The notes below the pieces were generated by a model. The model did no database searches, was not told the DNA's origin, and saw nothing but the letters and a program-made list of their open reading frames with translations. A stretch of DNA of 64,000 bases. It comes from Pseudomonas knackmussii B13 (GTDB lineage: Bacteria; Pseudomonadota; Gammaproteobacteria; Pseudomonadales; Pseudomonadaceae). A program made the translations under genes and the position numbers. Where the stretch lies: positions 3,045,501 through 3,109,500 of the forward strand of contig NZ_HG322950.1 of the NCBI RefSeq assembly GCF_000689415.1, in the 5' to 3' direction. Below, piece after piece: positions 46,915-58,500 of this stretch. How positions within the stretch are numbered: position 1 is the stretch's first letter; every line of letters begins with the position of its first letter.

Positions 46915-47010
46915 AATACGTACCAAAGGATCGATGAAGCGGAGCAGCCACAGGTACCGCGCCTTGGCGCAGCACCGGAAACCTTGACCTCATCGCCGCC
47001 AGTCTATCCC
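46885..47010 (-). ncRNA. Candidate small RNA, minus strand
   Basis: Read on the minus strand: a hairpin GGTGCTGCGCC-aa-GGCGCGGTACC (46976-46953), about 38 unpaired bases, then CGGCCGC...GCGGCCG (46914-46891) followed by six T (46890-46885), a textbook intrinsic terminator. No minus-strand protein gene lies upstream that could use it. The 5' end is a guess; a TAGACT -10-like element sits near 47005. I do not recognise it as a named Pseudomonas sRNA. Confidence 0.5.
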
Positions 47011-47040
47011 GCCCCTTCCGGCGCCCCGCATGAATCGTCT

Positions 47041-47055
47041 CGATAGTGACTATCG
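47041..47055. promoter_or_regulatory. Palindrome CGATAGT-G-ACTATCG upstream of the porin
   Basis: A perfect 7-base-arm palindrome 143 bases before the porin start. The half-site CGATAGT also occurs between the PcaR boxes in front of pcaI, so an IclR-type regulator is possible. Confidence 0.4.
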
Positions 47056-47197
47056 ACGCGTTCGCTTTGAGACGGCACAACTCGGCTGATATCTGTTTCG
47101 CGCTCTTTTTCGGGAGCCGATATATCCACTCACGACAACATATATCGCCCTTTCCCACTTTCGACCTGCCATGACAATTCAAACAAAGGGGTAGACC

Positions 47198-48526
47198 ATG
47201 TCTGCATTCAGACTTTCGCTATTGGGGTTATTTATCGCCGGTGCGCCGTTGCAGTTCGCCCTGGCTGATGCCGTCGGCGACCAGGCCCAGGCCAAGGGTT
47301 TCGTCGAGGACAGCAAGCTCGACCTGCTGCTGCGCAACTACTACTTCAACCGTGACGGCAAGAACGGCGGCGGCGACCGCAAGGACTGGACCCAGGGCGT
47401 CACCGCCATCTACAGCTCCGGTTTCACCCAGGGCACCGTGGGCTTCGGCGTGGAAGCCTTCGGCAACTGGGGCATCCGCCTGGACGGTGGTGCTGGCACC
47501 TCCGGCACCGGCAACCTGCCGGTGCGCGACGACGGCTCGCCGGAAAGCGAATACGGCCGCGCCGGCGGCGCCCTCAAGTTGCGCGTGTCGAAGACCGAGC
47601 TGCGCTGGGGCGACCTGCAGCCCACCGCGCCAGTCTTCGCCGCCGGCGGTACTCGACTGTTCCCGCAGACAGCCACCGGCTTCAACGTGCTGAGCAGCGA
47701 GATCCAGGGCCTGGACCTGGACGCCGGGCACTTCACCGGCGGCAACGGCCCGGTGACCACCAACGGCAACCATGGCCTGTTCGCTTCCTACGCCAACGTC
47801 GAGGCCAGCAGCATCGACTACCTGGGCGGCAAGTACGCGGTGAACGACGCCCTCAGCCTGTCGCTGTACGCCTCCAAGCTCGAGGACATCTGGCGCCAGT
47901 ACTACACCAACGCCAACTACACCCTGCCGCTGACCGGCGACCAGTCGCTGAACTTCGACTTCAACCTCTACCGCACCCTCGACGACGGCAGCGCCAAGGC
48001 CGGCGAGATCGACAACACCACCTGGTCGTTCGCCACCGCCTACAGCTTCCTCACGGCGCACACCGTCACCCTGGCCTACCAGAAGGTCCACGGCGACACC
48101 CCGTTCGACTACGTGGCCTTCGGCCAGAACGGCCCGGGCGACACCGCCGACTCGATCTTCCTCGCCAACTCCGTGCAGTACTCCGACTTCAACGGCCCGG
48201 AAGAGAAGTCCTGGCAGCTGCGCTACGACCTCAACATGAGCAGCTACGGCGTGCCCGGCCTGAGCTTCATGGCGCGCTACGTCAACGGCCACGGCATCGA
48301 CGGCTCGAAGATGTCGGCGGACAGCCCCTACCGCGCCTACGGCTACGGCGACGACGGCAGCCACCACGAGACCAACCTGGAAGCCAAGTACGTGGTGCAG
48401 AGCGGGCCGGTCAAGGACATGTCCTTCCGCCTGCGCGAGGCCATCCACCGCGGCAACGCCGACCAGGCCGAAGGCGACAACAACGAGTTCCGCCTGATCG
48501 TCGACTACCCGATCTCCATCCTCTGA
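47198..48526 (+). CDS. OprD-family outer-membrane porin
   Basis: 442 aa; ATG 47198 after AAGGGG. Signal peptide MSAFRLSLLGLFIAGAPLQFALA, then FVEDSKLDLLLRNYYFNRDGK (OprD N-terminal signature), WTQGVTAIYSSGFTQGTVGFGVEAFG, KTELRWGDLQPTAPVFAAGGTRLFPQTATGF and a barrel pattern to the end (RLIVDYPISIL). The family admits small carboxylates, often aromatic acids. Closeness to pca and a related half-site upstream suggest an aromatic-acid channel, but that is inference. It converges on RNase T2 across a shared terminator. Confidence 0.9.
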   Translation: MSAFRLSLLGLFIAGAPLQFALADAVGDQAQAKGFVEDSKLDLLLRNYYFNRDGKNGGGDRKDWTQGVTAIYSSGFTQGTVGFGVEAFGNWGIRLDGGAGTSGTGNLPVRDDGSPESEYGRAGGALKLRVSKTELRWGDLQPTAPVFAAGGTRLFPQTATGFNVLSSEIQGLDLDAGHFTGGNGPVTTNGNHGLFASYANVEASSIDYLGGKYAVNDALSLSLYASKLEDIWRQYYTNANYTLPLTGDQSLNFDFNLYRTLDDGSAKAGEIDNTTWSFATAYSFLTAHTVTLAYQKVHGDTPFDYVAFGQNGPGDTADSIFLANSVQYSDFNGPEEKSWQLRYDLNMSSYGVPGLSFMARYVNGHGIDGSKMSADSPYRAYGYGDDGSHHETNLEAKYVVQSGPVKDMSFRLREAIHRGNADQAEGDNNEFRLIVDYPISIL

Positions 48527-48532
48527 CCACCC

Positions 48533-48560
48533 CACTGCCCCGGCCTCGGCCGGGGCAGTG
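48533..48560. terminator. Bidirectional terminator between porin and RNase T2
   Basis: CACTGCCCCGGCC-tc-GGCCGGGGCAGTG, a 13-bp perfect stem between two convergent genes. Confidence 0.7.
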
Positions 48561-48567
48561 CCTTGCG

Positions 48568-49224
48568 CTAGCGAATCCCCGGCACCCTGATCTGCCCCGA
48601 GCGGCAGTTCGAGCGCACGCCCTTCCCGCAGGAAGTCGGCTGCAGGTCCTTGGTCAGGCACACACGCACTTCCTTGAGCTCGGGTCCGCTGCACGAGACC
48701 GCGATGCCATCTTCCGGCAGACCGGGATTGCTCCGCCGAAAGAGCTCGGCGATCTCGGCGGCCGGCAGGTAATGCGGCTCCCGCGAGGGCTCGAAAATCG
48801 CCGGCACCTTCACCCGGCCAAGCGCCTGGTCGGCGGCATCGAGATAGCCTGGCGCGCCCAGCCCGCTGCAGGTGCCGTGGGTCGCCCATTCATGCTTGAG
48901 CAGACCCTCGGTCGGGAACAGCGACTTCCCCTTCGCGCGATCGCTGGCCGATAGCCTGGTATCGGACTCGCAATATTGCGGCCACCCACCGCTGGCGTAT
49001 TGCGGCCACAGGCCATGCAGCACGAAGCCATAGCCCTTGCCGTCGCATTGCTCGTTCTGCGGGTTGGTCAGGCAGAAAGTCGGCGACCAGGACAGGGTAA
49101 GAACGTAGTAGTCGAATACACCGGCTCGCCCTTGCGGCTGGTTTTGCCTGCTTCGGGCCTGGACATCCCCGGCCATTGCCAGGACGAGAACCAGGCTGAG
49201 CAGGCAGGTGATGAACCTGCCCAC
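48568..49224 (-). CDS. Ribonuclease T2 family protein (RNase I-like), secreted
   Basis: 218 aa from a GTG at 49222-49224 after GGGAGG. Signal peptide (GRFITCLLSLVLVLAMAGDVQA). Both catalytic segments are present: CAS-1 FVLHGLWPQY with His (about residue 70) and CAS-2 KHEWATHGTC with Glu/His (about 110-119). Paired cysteines (FCLTNPQNEQC, HGTC, C near the end) fit disulfides in the periplasm. Cuts RNA without strong base preference. Normal size for bacterial members. Confidence 0.92.
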   Translation of the reverse strand: MGRFITCLLSLVLVLAMAGDVQARSRQNQPQGRAGVFDYYVLTLSWSPTFCLTNPQNEQCDGKGYGFVLHGLWPQYASGGWPQYCESDTRLSASDRAKGKSLFPTEGLLKHEWATHGTCSGLGAPGYLDAADQALGRVKVPAIFEPSREPHYLPAAEIAELFRRSNPGLPEDGIAVSCSGPELKEVRVCLTKDLQPTSCGKGVRSNCRSGQIRVPGIR

Positions 49225-49561
49225 GGCCGACCTCCCTCATCAGGTTGAATACAGTCCACGGTATTTATAGAGCCCCGCTTCACGCTCGTCTGACAGATCG
49301 ACCGACAGCCTCCGTGCATGGAGGTAGCCGGCACAGTTCATGCCAATCAGCGCCAAGTCGCTCAAGTTCCGACCGAAAGGTCGTTTTGTGCCCATGACCA
49401 GCAGTAAGGTCCAGGCATAGATCAGATCGAAATTTCTCTAAGAATTTTCTGTAAGAAAGCAGAAAAATTCCTATCCCCTGTCTAGGCTCAGGGCCAGGAA
49501 TGCTCGCGTTAGGAAGTACGGGCACCGTTCTAAAGTCCCGTTTTCTGATGTGGGTATCGCT
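49225..49561. promoter_or_regulatory. Upstream region of the giant surface protein
   Basis: 337 bases with no gene. It contains two tandem palindromic repeats, TTTCTCTAAGAA (49433-49444) and TTTCTGTAAGAA (49446-49457), within an AT-rich stretch, and a possible -10 (GTCTAGGCT) near 49480. The promoter of the RNase T2 gene is on the other side. Confidence 0.45.
49433..49457. promoter_or_regulatory. Tandem TTTCTsTAAGAA repeats
   Basis: Two 12-base repeats 13 bases apart, each itself an imperfect palindrome (TTTCT..AGAA), 105-130 bases upstream of the giant gene. Likely binding site for a regulator of the secretion locus. Confidence 0.5.
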
Positions 49562-52500
49562 ATGGATTTGCCGAACAAGCCCCGCTCTGCCTCCCTTTTC
49601 CGTCCCCGCGGCCAGGCCCTCGCCCTCGAACCCCGCATCCTCTTCGACGGCGCTGCCGCCAGTGCCGCGGCCGACCAGCAGCACCACGCCGACAGCGATG
49701 CGCAGGGCGACGCCAGCCATCCGGCCAGCACCCCTGACGCCCAGGCCGCCGCCAAGGCGCCAGCCACGCCGTCGCGCACGCTGGTGGTAGTCGATGCCCG
49801 CCTGGAGAACCGCGACCAGCTGACCGCCAACCTCGGCGCCAACGTCACGACCCTTGTGGTGGATGCCGGGCAGGACGCCCTGGCCGCCATCAGCGCGGCA
49901 CTGGCACAGCTGGGCAAGGTGGACTCGATCCAGATCTTCTCCCACGGCGCCAGCGGCCAGTTCACCCTCGGCAACCGCACCTATACCTCGGCCACCCTGG
50001 ACTCGTTCGGCAGCACCCTGGGCAGTTGGCACAACGAATTGAACAGCGGTGCAGACATCCAGCTGTACGGCTGCGACGTGGGCGCCGGCGCGGCCGGCCA
50101 GGCGCTGGTCGATCGCATGGCGCAATGGACCGGCGCCGATGTCGGCGCCTCCAGCAACGCTACCGGCAGCGCTATGGCAGGCGGCGACTGGAACCTGGAG
50201 GTGCACAAGGGCGCCATCGACAAGAGCATCGCCCTCTCCGCCAGCACCCTCGACCACTTCCAGGGCCTGCTGGCCGACGCCTCGCCCACCGTGAGCATCA
50301 GCACGGCCGACAACAACGTGCTGATCGGCGACCAGCTCACCTTCAACGTCACCCTGAGCAACCCGTCCACCCAGGTCGGCTACGGCCCCTACATCGACCT
50401 GTTCCTCCCGGCCACCGGCAAGGACGGCGACGATGGCATCACTTTCGTCGGCGCCACCTACCTCGGGCAGGCGGTGAAATCCTTCGTTGTCACCTTCGAC
50501 GCCAACGGCAACGCCACCCACCCGCTCGCCAGGGACGCCAGCGGCAACCCGCTGGTGATCACCGCCGCCAGCATCGGCATGAAACCAGGCGACCAGTTCG
50601 TGGTGCTGGAGCTGCCCTTCGCCAGCCTTACCAATGGCCAGCCGGCCATCACCCTGCAGGTGACCGCGCACCTGAGCAACCTGGCCGACACCAGCCTCAC
50701 CGACGGCAACCCGGACCTGACGATCAAGGCCCGCGGCGGCTTCGAATTCGGCAACGACTCGCTGAACAACCCCACGGTCGACCCCAGCCTGGTGGAGGCC
50801 ACCCTGCACCCGCTGGTGATCCACCCGACCCTGGTGGACCTGACCCAGAGCATCAACATGACCGAGGGCGAGACGGCCACCGGCCCCAATTTCGTCCATC
50901 AGCAGACCGTCACTGTGACGCCGGCCACCGGCCAGACGCTGCACAACGTGGTGGTCACCCAAAGCGTGCCCGGTGACGTGCAGGTTACCGCCATCACACC
51001 CGGTGCCGGCGGCACCATCACCTCCATCACCCTGCGCGACGGCTCGGTGCTGACCAGCCCCACGGCCATTGCGGCAGCCATCGCCAGCGACAGCATCTTC
51101 ATCACCTCCTACAGCATCACCTACGACACGCTCAGCGGGCCGACCAACTCCACGGTGAGCTTCTACGTTCCCGAAGTGGGTGCAGACGGCGAGGCCGTGA
51201 TCGACCCCAATACCGGCAACCCGGTGACCATCGACTTCGGAGCGCCGACCGCCACCGGCCAGTGGACGCCGCTGGACCCGCGCGATGTGACGCCACCGGC
51301 CACCGAGATCGACTTCAGCAGCACCGGCGACGGCGCCGGCGGCTCATTCGTCGCCAAGGCCATCACCCTGCAGAAGCAGGCCGTCATCCAGAACGACGTC
51401 GGCAGCGCCGGGCTGAGCCCGGGCGACACCCTGCGCTACACGCTCAATGTGGCGCTGTCGGACTATTTCGCCTTCGGCCAGAACCTGCTCGACGAAGGCC
51501 AGTTCCGCATCACCGACACCCTGGCCGATGGCCAGAGCCTGAGCGGTCCGCTGACCATGACCATCAGCCAGAACGGCACCAGCGCGACCATCAACCTGAT
51601 CTACACCACCACCGTGAACGCCGACGGGACCACCATCCTGGTCATCGACATCGGCGAGTCCCTGCTGCGGAACAACGGTCTGTTCGGCGCGCTGTTCGGC
51701 GACCTGGCCTTCGAGACTGCACAAACCGCGGCCACCACGGCGGTGATCAGTTACAACGCGGTGATCGGCCAGGCTTACGCCAGCAACCATCCGCCGCACA
51801 GCGAGATCAACGAAGGCGACAGCCTCGGCAACAACGCCACCGTCACCGCCACCGTGCTGCTCGATGCGATCAACCAGGGCAGCGACCAGAGCGACGGTTC
51901 GACCACCACCAGCACCATTCCCACCAGCCAGGTCGACATCACCCTGCTGCAGGTCAACGGCGGCAATCCGCCGGCCGATGGTGAGCTGAATCCCGGCGAC
52001 CTGGTGACCTTCCGCCTGTCCTACGACCTGGTCACCGGCGACTACGAGAACTTCAGCCTCACCGCCTACCTGCCGCTGCCGCTGCTGAACGTCAGCGGTG
52101 TCACCTGGACCACCGGCAACGGCGTTGGCCAGTGGCACTTCGGCAGCGGCGACAGCGACCCGGCCCGCGCCGTCACGGTCACCAGCGGCCCGGGCAACTC
52201 GGCGGTCTTCACCTTCGGCAACTACACGGTCAACCAGACCGCCGGCGGGCGCATCGAGGTGGTCTTCACCCTGCGCGTCGGCGACACGCCCTTCGCCGAC
52301 CAGCGCTCGCTGGATGTCCTCGCGCAATCCAGCCAGACCACCACCATCGACAAGACAGTGCTGGTCAGCTCCGATGTCGCGCAGATCGTCTCGGTTGCCG
52401 AGCCGGAGCTCGACATCAAGCACGGCGTGGTTTCCAGCAGCAACGGCACGGTCACTGGCACCACCGGCACCTGGGCCGCACCGGGCAGCGGCGGCGTACC

Positions 52501-55500
52501 CTTCACCGGAAGAATCACCGACCTCGCGGCGGTGAACGGCGACGTCAGCAACATCGATGCCGGCGACACGCTGCGCCTGGCCACCGCCATCGAGAACACC
52601 GGTGGCGGCGGCGCCTACGACGTGGTCACCAGCATCGCCCTGCCGCCGAACCTGAGCTTCGTCGGCGGCAGCCTGGCCGCGGCCAACCTGAAGATCTATC
52701 GCGGCGACGGCACCCTGCTGGTGCTCGGCACCGACTACAGCGTCAGCGGCAACACCATCACCTTCCTCGATGCCGGCGCCGTGGCCAGCCTGCTGCCGGG
52801 GCGCGCCGGCACCACCGCCGACAGCACCGGGCAGAACATCGTCGTCATCACCTACGACGTCACGGTCAACGCCACGATCGATGCCAGCAGCACCCTGCAG
52901 ACCACCGCCACGCTGAGCAACTACGCGAGCGTCGAGGGCGGCACCGACTTCACCCCGACCGACCTCACCGAAACCGCCAACGAGCAGGTGGCCGCCCCGG
53001 TGATCACCAAGGTGTTCGCCGGCGGCACCCTGGACGATGGCGACTCCAGCGCGCCGCACACCACCGGCAGCAACCTGGTGGTCGGCGAAAGCATGCTCTA
53101 CGACATAGTCGTCAAGCTGCCCGAAGGCACCACCCGCAACCTCACCCTCGACGACCTGATTCCGCCGGGCCTGCGCCTGGACACCCGTTTCAACGGCGGC
53201 CTCGGCTACCAGCTGATCCTCACCTCGGCGGCCAGCGGCGGCAGCCTCGGCAGCGATTTTGCCGGCAACATCGTCATCAGCGGCATCGGCGGCGTGGGCG
53301 GCACCCTCGGCGCCGATGGCGTAGACGCGCATTTCACCTTCAGCGCCTTCACCACCAGCGCCGACAACAACACCGGCAACAACAGCTTCGTCATCCGCGT
53401 GCGCCTTGTGGTCAGCAACGTCATCGGCAACCAGGAGAACAAGTCGCTGCAGAACAGCGCCAACCTGAGCTACCAGGACCCCGACGGCGACACGCCCAAT
53501 GGCGCCACACCGGTGAATCGCCAGGTCAACCTCAGCGGCGGCGCGCCGACCGTCACCGTCCGCGAGCCAACCCTGCAGGTGACCCAGACCATCACCTCCA
53601 CCGGCAGCTTCGGCGGTTACGACGAAGGCGACACCATCACCTGGGACATCACCATCAGCAACACCTCCGGCACCGCTGGTTTCGACCTCAGCCTGCTGGA
53701 CAACCTGCCGACGGAAATCGATGGCCTGACCATCACCGGTGTCACCTACAGCGGTGGCGCGACCAACAACGGCGGCGTCGACTTCGTTATCCAGGGTGGC
53801 CAACTGGTGACCGCGAACGGGGCGAACGTCGATATCGCAAACGGGGGCAAGATCGTCATCCACCTCTCCGGCGTGGTGAACGCCGCGGCCGCCGGCGAGG
53901 CCGCCATCAGCAACACCGCGCAGGTGCAGTGGACCAGCCTCGACGGCACCAGCAGCACGCCCGATACCGTCAACGATGAGCGCACCGGTGTCGACGGCCC
54001 GCTCAACAGCGGCGTGCTCAACGACTACCGCGCCATCAACGGCTTGCTCATTCCGGTCACCAACGGCATCCGCATCTCACGCATCGGCGGTGTCGACGCC
54101 ACCGCGCCAGCCACCGACGTCAATGGCAACCCGAGTACCTCGGGCACCGTGGAAAACGTGGTGGTCGGCGAGATCGTCCGCTACCGCGTGGCGGTGCTGG
54201 TGCCCACCGGCAGCAACCCCGACTACCAGATCCGCATCGAGCTCGGCCCTGGCCTGGAGTTCATTCCCGGTTCGCTCAACAACATCCTCATCGCCCTGCT
54301 TTCCAGCGCCAACGGCGGCTTGACCACCGATGCCACGAACCTGATCAGCAGCGGCGCGCTGAACATGCTCGGCAACCAGAACAGCGATGTGGCGGGCTCG
54401 ATCCATACCGACCTCTCAGGCACCAAGCCGACCGGTGTGTGGGACATCAATAACGGCCGCCTCAGCATCGTCACCAACGCCGATGGCAGCCAGACCATCA
54501 CCTTCAACCTCGGCAACCTGACCAACAACGAAACCACCGACAACGACATCGAAGGCGTTGTGCTGGAGTTCAACGCCCGCGTCACCAACGTGGCCGGGAA
54601 CCAGGGCGCGCCCAACGGCGGCACCCTGATCGGGGTCAGCGCCATCGAGCACGTCGGCATCAACGGCGGCGTCGATCGCGGCGCCAGCGGCACGATATTC
54701 GAGCGGGTGGTGGAACCCGGCTTTGCCGGGGTCGACAAGCAGGTCATCGACATCTCGCCCGGCAGCGGCACCACGACCACCACCGTCTCGGTGAGCTTCA
54801 CCCAGAACGGCGGCGTGCCCGCCTACAACGTGCACCTGCAGGACCAGTTCCCCAGCGGCAGCAACTACCAGGTGCAGAGCATCCTGCTCAACGGCACGGC
54901 GCTGAACCTGGCCAGCCTGCCCGCTGGCATTCGCTTCACCGCCAACGGCGCCATCTCGGTCGACTTCGACAGCCTGGCGGTCGGCGACAAGGTGCAGGTG
55001 ATCTACACCGTCACGGTGCCCAATGCGGTGATCGCCGATAACCCGGCAAGTTCCGCGGTGCTTACCTGGACCAGCCTGCCGACCAGCTTCGAGAACGCCG
55101 GCTGGGGCGGTTCTATTCCCGGCACCGCCGGCAGCGTCGACGGTGAGCGCACCGGCCAGGACGGCGCCGCCGGCCTGAACAACTACGTGCTCAGCGACGG
55201 CGCGGGCCTGGGCATCGTGCAAGGCACGTTGTGGAACGACACCGCCTCGGCGACCAACAGCGTCACCCCTGATGGCCCCGGCCTCGCCGGGCAGACCGTG
55301 CAGCTGACCTGGGCCGGTGCCGACGGCATCTTCGGCAACGGCGACGACCGCGTCTTCAGCACCGTCACCGACGCCAGCGGCCACTACCAGTTCGCCCTGC
55401 TGCCGGCCGGCAACTTCCTGATCGTGGTGCCGCAATCGTTCCAGTTGGCCGCCAACGACCGCTACAAGGTGCGCATCGACACCGATACCGGCACCAGCGT

Positions 55501-58500
55501 CACGGGCCTGGGCAGCGTCAACGTGCTCCTGGGCGAAGGCGCCATCGGCACCGCCGACGCCGGCTATGTCCATCAGAACGAAGCGCCGGTGAACACGATT
55601 GCCGGCCAGCACGGCCAGGAAGATACCGTGCTGCACCTGGGCGGCCTTGCGATCGCCGATTCGGACGCCGGCAACGGCACCCTGACCATCACCCTCACAG
55701 TGGTCCACGGCGTGCTCTGGCAGACGGCCACTCCGCCGGCCTCCGACGCCACGCCGCCCGGCGGCGCCGGGCGCACCTTGACCCTCACCGGCACCCTGGC
55801 GCAGCTGAACCTGTTGCTCGGGCAGGTCTATTACAAGGGCGACCAGGACTACAACAGCTTCCGCGACTCCGAGACCCTGACCATGGTCACCAACGACCAG
55901 GGCAACTTCGGCGATGCCAACAACAACGGCATCCCCGGCGAGAACCCCGGCGACGCGCTCAGCGACACCGACTCGGTGCAGATCATCGTCGACCCGGTAA
56001 ACGACGCCCCGATCGCCAACCCGGACACGGCCAGCGCCACCGAGGCTGGCGGACGGCTCAACACGACGCCCGGCACCGACCCTAGCGGCAACGTGCTGAC
56101 CAACGACACGGACGTCGACATCGCCACCAACAACGACATCCTCCGGGTCATCAGCGCGGGCCTGCAGGGCGGCACCCAGTTCAGCGTACCGAACAACAAC
56201 GCCATCCTCGTCGTCGGAGCCCACGGCACCCTGGTCATCTCCAGCGCCGGCGGCGCGACCTACACCGTCAATAACGACGACCCGGCGGTGCAGGCCCTGC
56301 GCCTGTTCAACCAGACGCTGACCGAAGTCTTCACCTACACCATCAGCGACCTCGCCGGCGCCACCAGCACCACGAGCATCACCATCACCATCCACGGCGC
56401 CAACGACACCCCCATCGGCGTCAACGACGAAGGCAGCGCCACCGAAGCCGGCGGCGTGCTCAACGGCACCCCCGGCAGCGACGCCACCGGCAACGTGCTG
56501 GACAACGACACCGACGTCGACAGCGTGGCCAACGGCGAGACCAAGGCCGTCACCGGCATCCGTCACCTGCGCGAGATCGCCCCCGGCGGCATCACCGACG
56601 TCACCACTGCCGCGCCGGTGGTGGTAGTCGGCACCTACGGCACCCTGACCATCAACGCCAACGGCACCTACACGTACGTCATCGACAACGAAAACACCGC
56701 CGTGCAGCGCCTCGTGGTCGGCGACCAGCTGTTCGAGTACTTCACCTACCGGGTGACCGACGCCGGCGGCCTCAGCGACCTCGCCGAGCTGCGCATCACC
56801 ATCAACGGCGCCTACGACAACCCGGTGGCCAGCGACGACCAGGCGGCGGCCCAGGCTGCCGCGACCAACGACCCGACACTGGAAAGCAACCCCAGCGGCA
56901 ACGTCATCCTCTTCCCCAGCCGACCGGGCAACACCGACAACGGGGTGGACAACGACGTCGACCGCGTCGACCGGCCCAACACCAACCTGCACGTCACCGG
57001 CATCAGCTCGGCCACCGAGGCCTCCACCCCGGGCATGACCGGCGTGGCTGCCGGCACCACCTCGGCCAATGGCACCGTGATCCTCGCCACCTACGCCGAA
57101 CAGAACGGCACGCAGATCACCGACCCGGCCGCCTTCGGCACCCTGACGATCGGCGCCGACGGTTCCTTCCAGTTCGACGTCAACAGCACCAACGCGAAAA
57201 TCCAGGCCCTCGGCGCGGGGCAGACCCTGCAGGTGATCTACACCTACGAGATCACCGACACCGAAGGGCTCACCGACCGCGCCCAGCTGGTCATCACCAT
57301 CAAGGGGGTCAACGACCCGCCAGTGGCGCAGATCGTGGTCGGCACCGCCGTGGAAAAAGGCGGCGTGAACAACCAGCTGCCGGGCGTCGACCCCGCCGGC
57401 GACGTGACCCAGAACGCCTTCGACCCGGACGGCGACCCGATCTCCGTGGCGTCCGTCGGCACCGGCGCGACCCCGGACACGAATGTCATCGTCGGCAGCC
57501 CGACGGTGCTGGTCGGCCTGTACGGAACCCTGACCATCAATTCCGACGGCACCTACAGCTACGTCCTGAACAATGCCGACCCCACCGTCCAGGGCCTGCG
57601 CACCGCCGCCGACCGCCTGATCGACGGCTTCAGCTACAAGCTCACCGACGGCAAGGGCGGCTTCTCCGACCCGGCCTTCCTGTTCATCGTCATCCACGGG
57701 CAGAACGACAACCCGGTGGCCGTCGACGACGGCGCCACCGCCGTCGAGGCCGGTGGCATCAACAACAACCAGCCCGGCGTCGATCCGACCGGCAACGTGC
57801 TGACCAACGACAGCGACGTCGACGCCGTAGCCAATGGCGAAACCACCACGGTCAGCGCCGTGCGTACCGGCGCCGAGGCCGGCACGGGCACCGCCGGCAC
57901 CCTGGGCGTCGAACTGCGCGGCACCTACGGCTGGCTGACGCTCAATGCCGATGGGACCTATCGCTACCGGCTCGACAACAGCAATGCCGCCGTACAGGCA
58001 CTGCGCACCAGTGCCGACCAACTGGTCGACACCTTCACCTACACCGTGATCGACACCGCCCTGGCCACCGACCAGGCCACGCTGCGCATCACCATCACCG
58101 GCGCCAACGACACCCCGGTGGCCGTGAACGACGCCGCCAGCGCAGTCGAGGCCGGCGGAGTGAACAACGGCACGCCAGGCGTCAATCCGACCGGCAACGT
58201 GCTGAGCAACGACTCCGACGTGGACGCCGGCGACGTGCTGACCGTGAGTGGTATTCGCCAGGGTGCGCAACTGGGCACCGTGGGCAGCGCCCTCGTCGGC
58301 GCCTACGGCACCCTGACACTCAATGCCAATGGCACCTACAGCTACATCGTCGACAACTCGAACCCGCTGGTAGAAGCACTGCGTGTCGACTCCGACACCC
58401 TGCAGGAAGTTTTCACCTACACCATCCGCGATCTCGCTGGCGCCACCGCCACGGCGACCCTGACCATCACCATCCACGGCCGCAACGACGCGCCGCATGC

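Larger units (their letters stand above)
46660..47197. other. 538-base intergenic region with hairpins and a likely minus-strand RNA gene
   Basis: Holds a 38-base near-perfect hairpin (46760-46797: TTTGCCTATGCCGC / GCGGCATTAGGCAAA), a minus-strand terminator at 46885-46914, a second strong hairpin at 46953-46976 and a palindrome at 47041-47055. There is no credible protein-coding frame. Confidence 0.6.
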
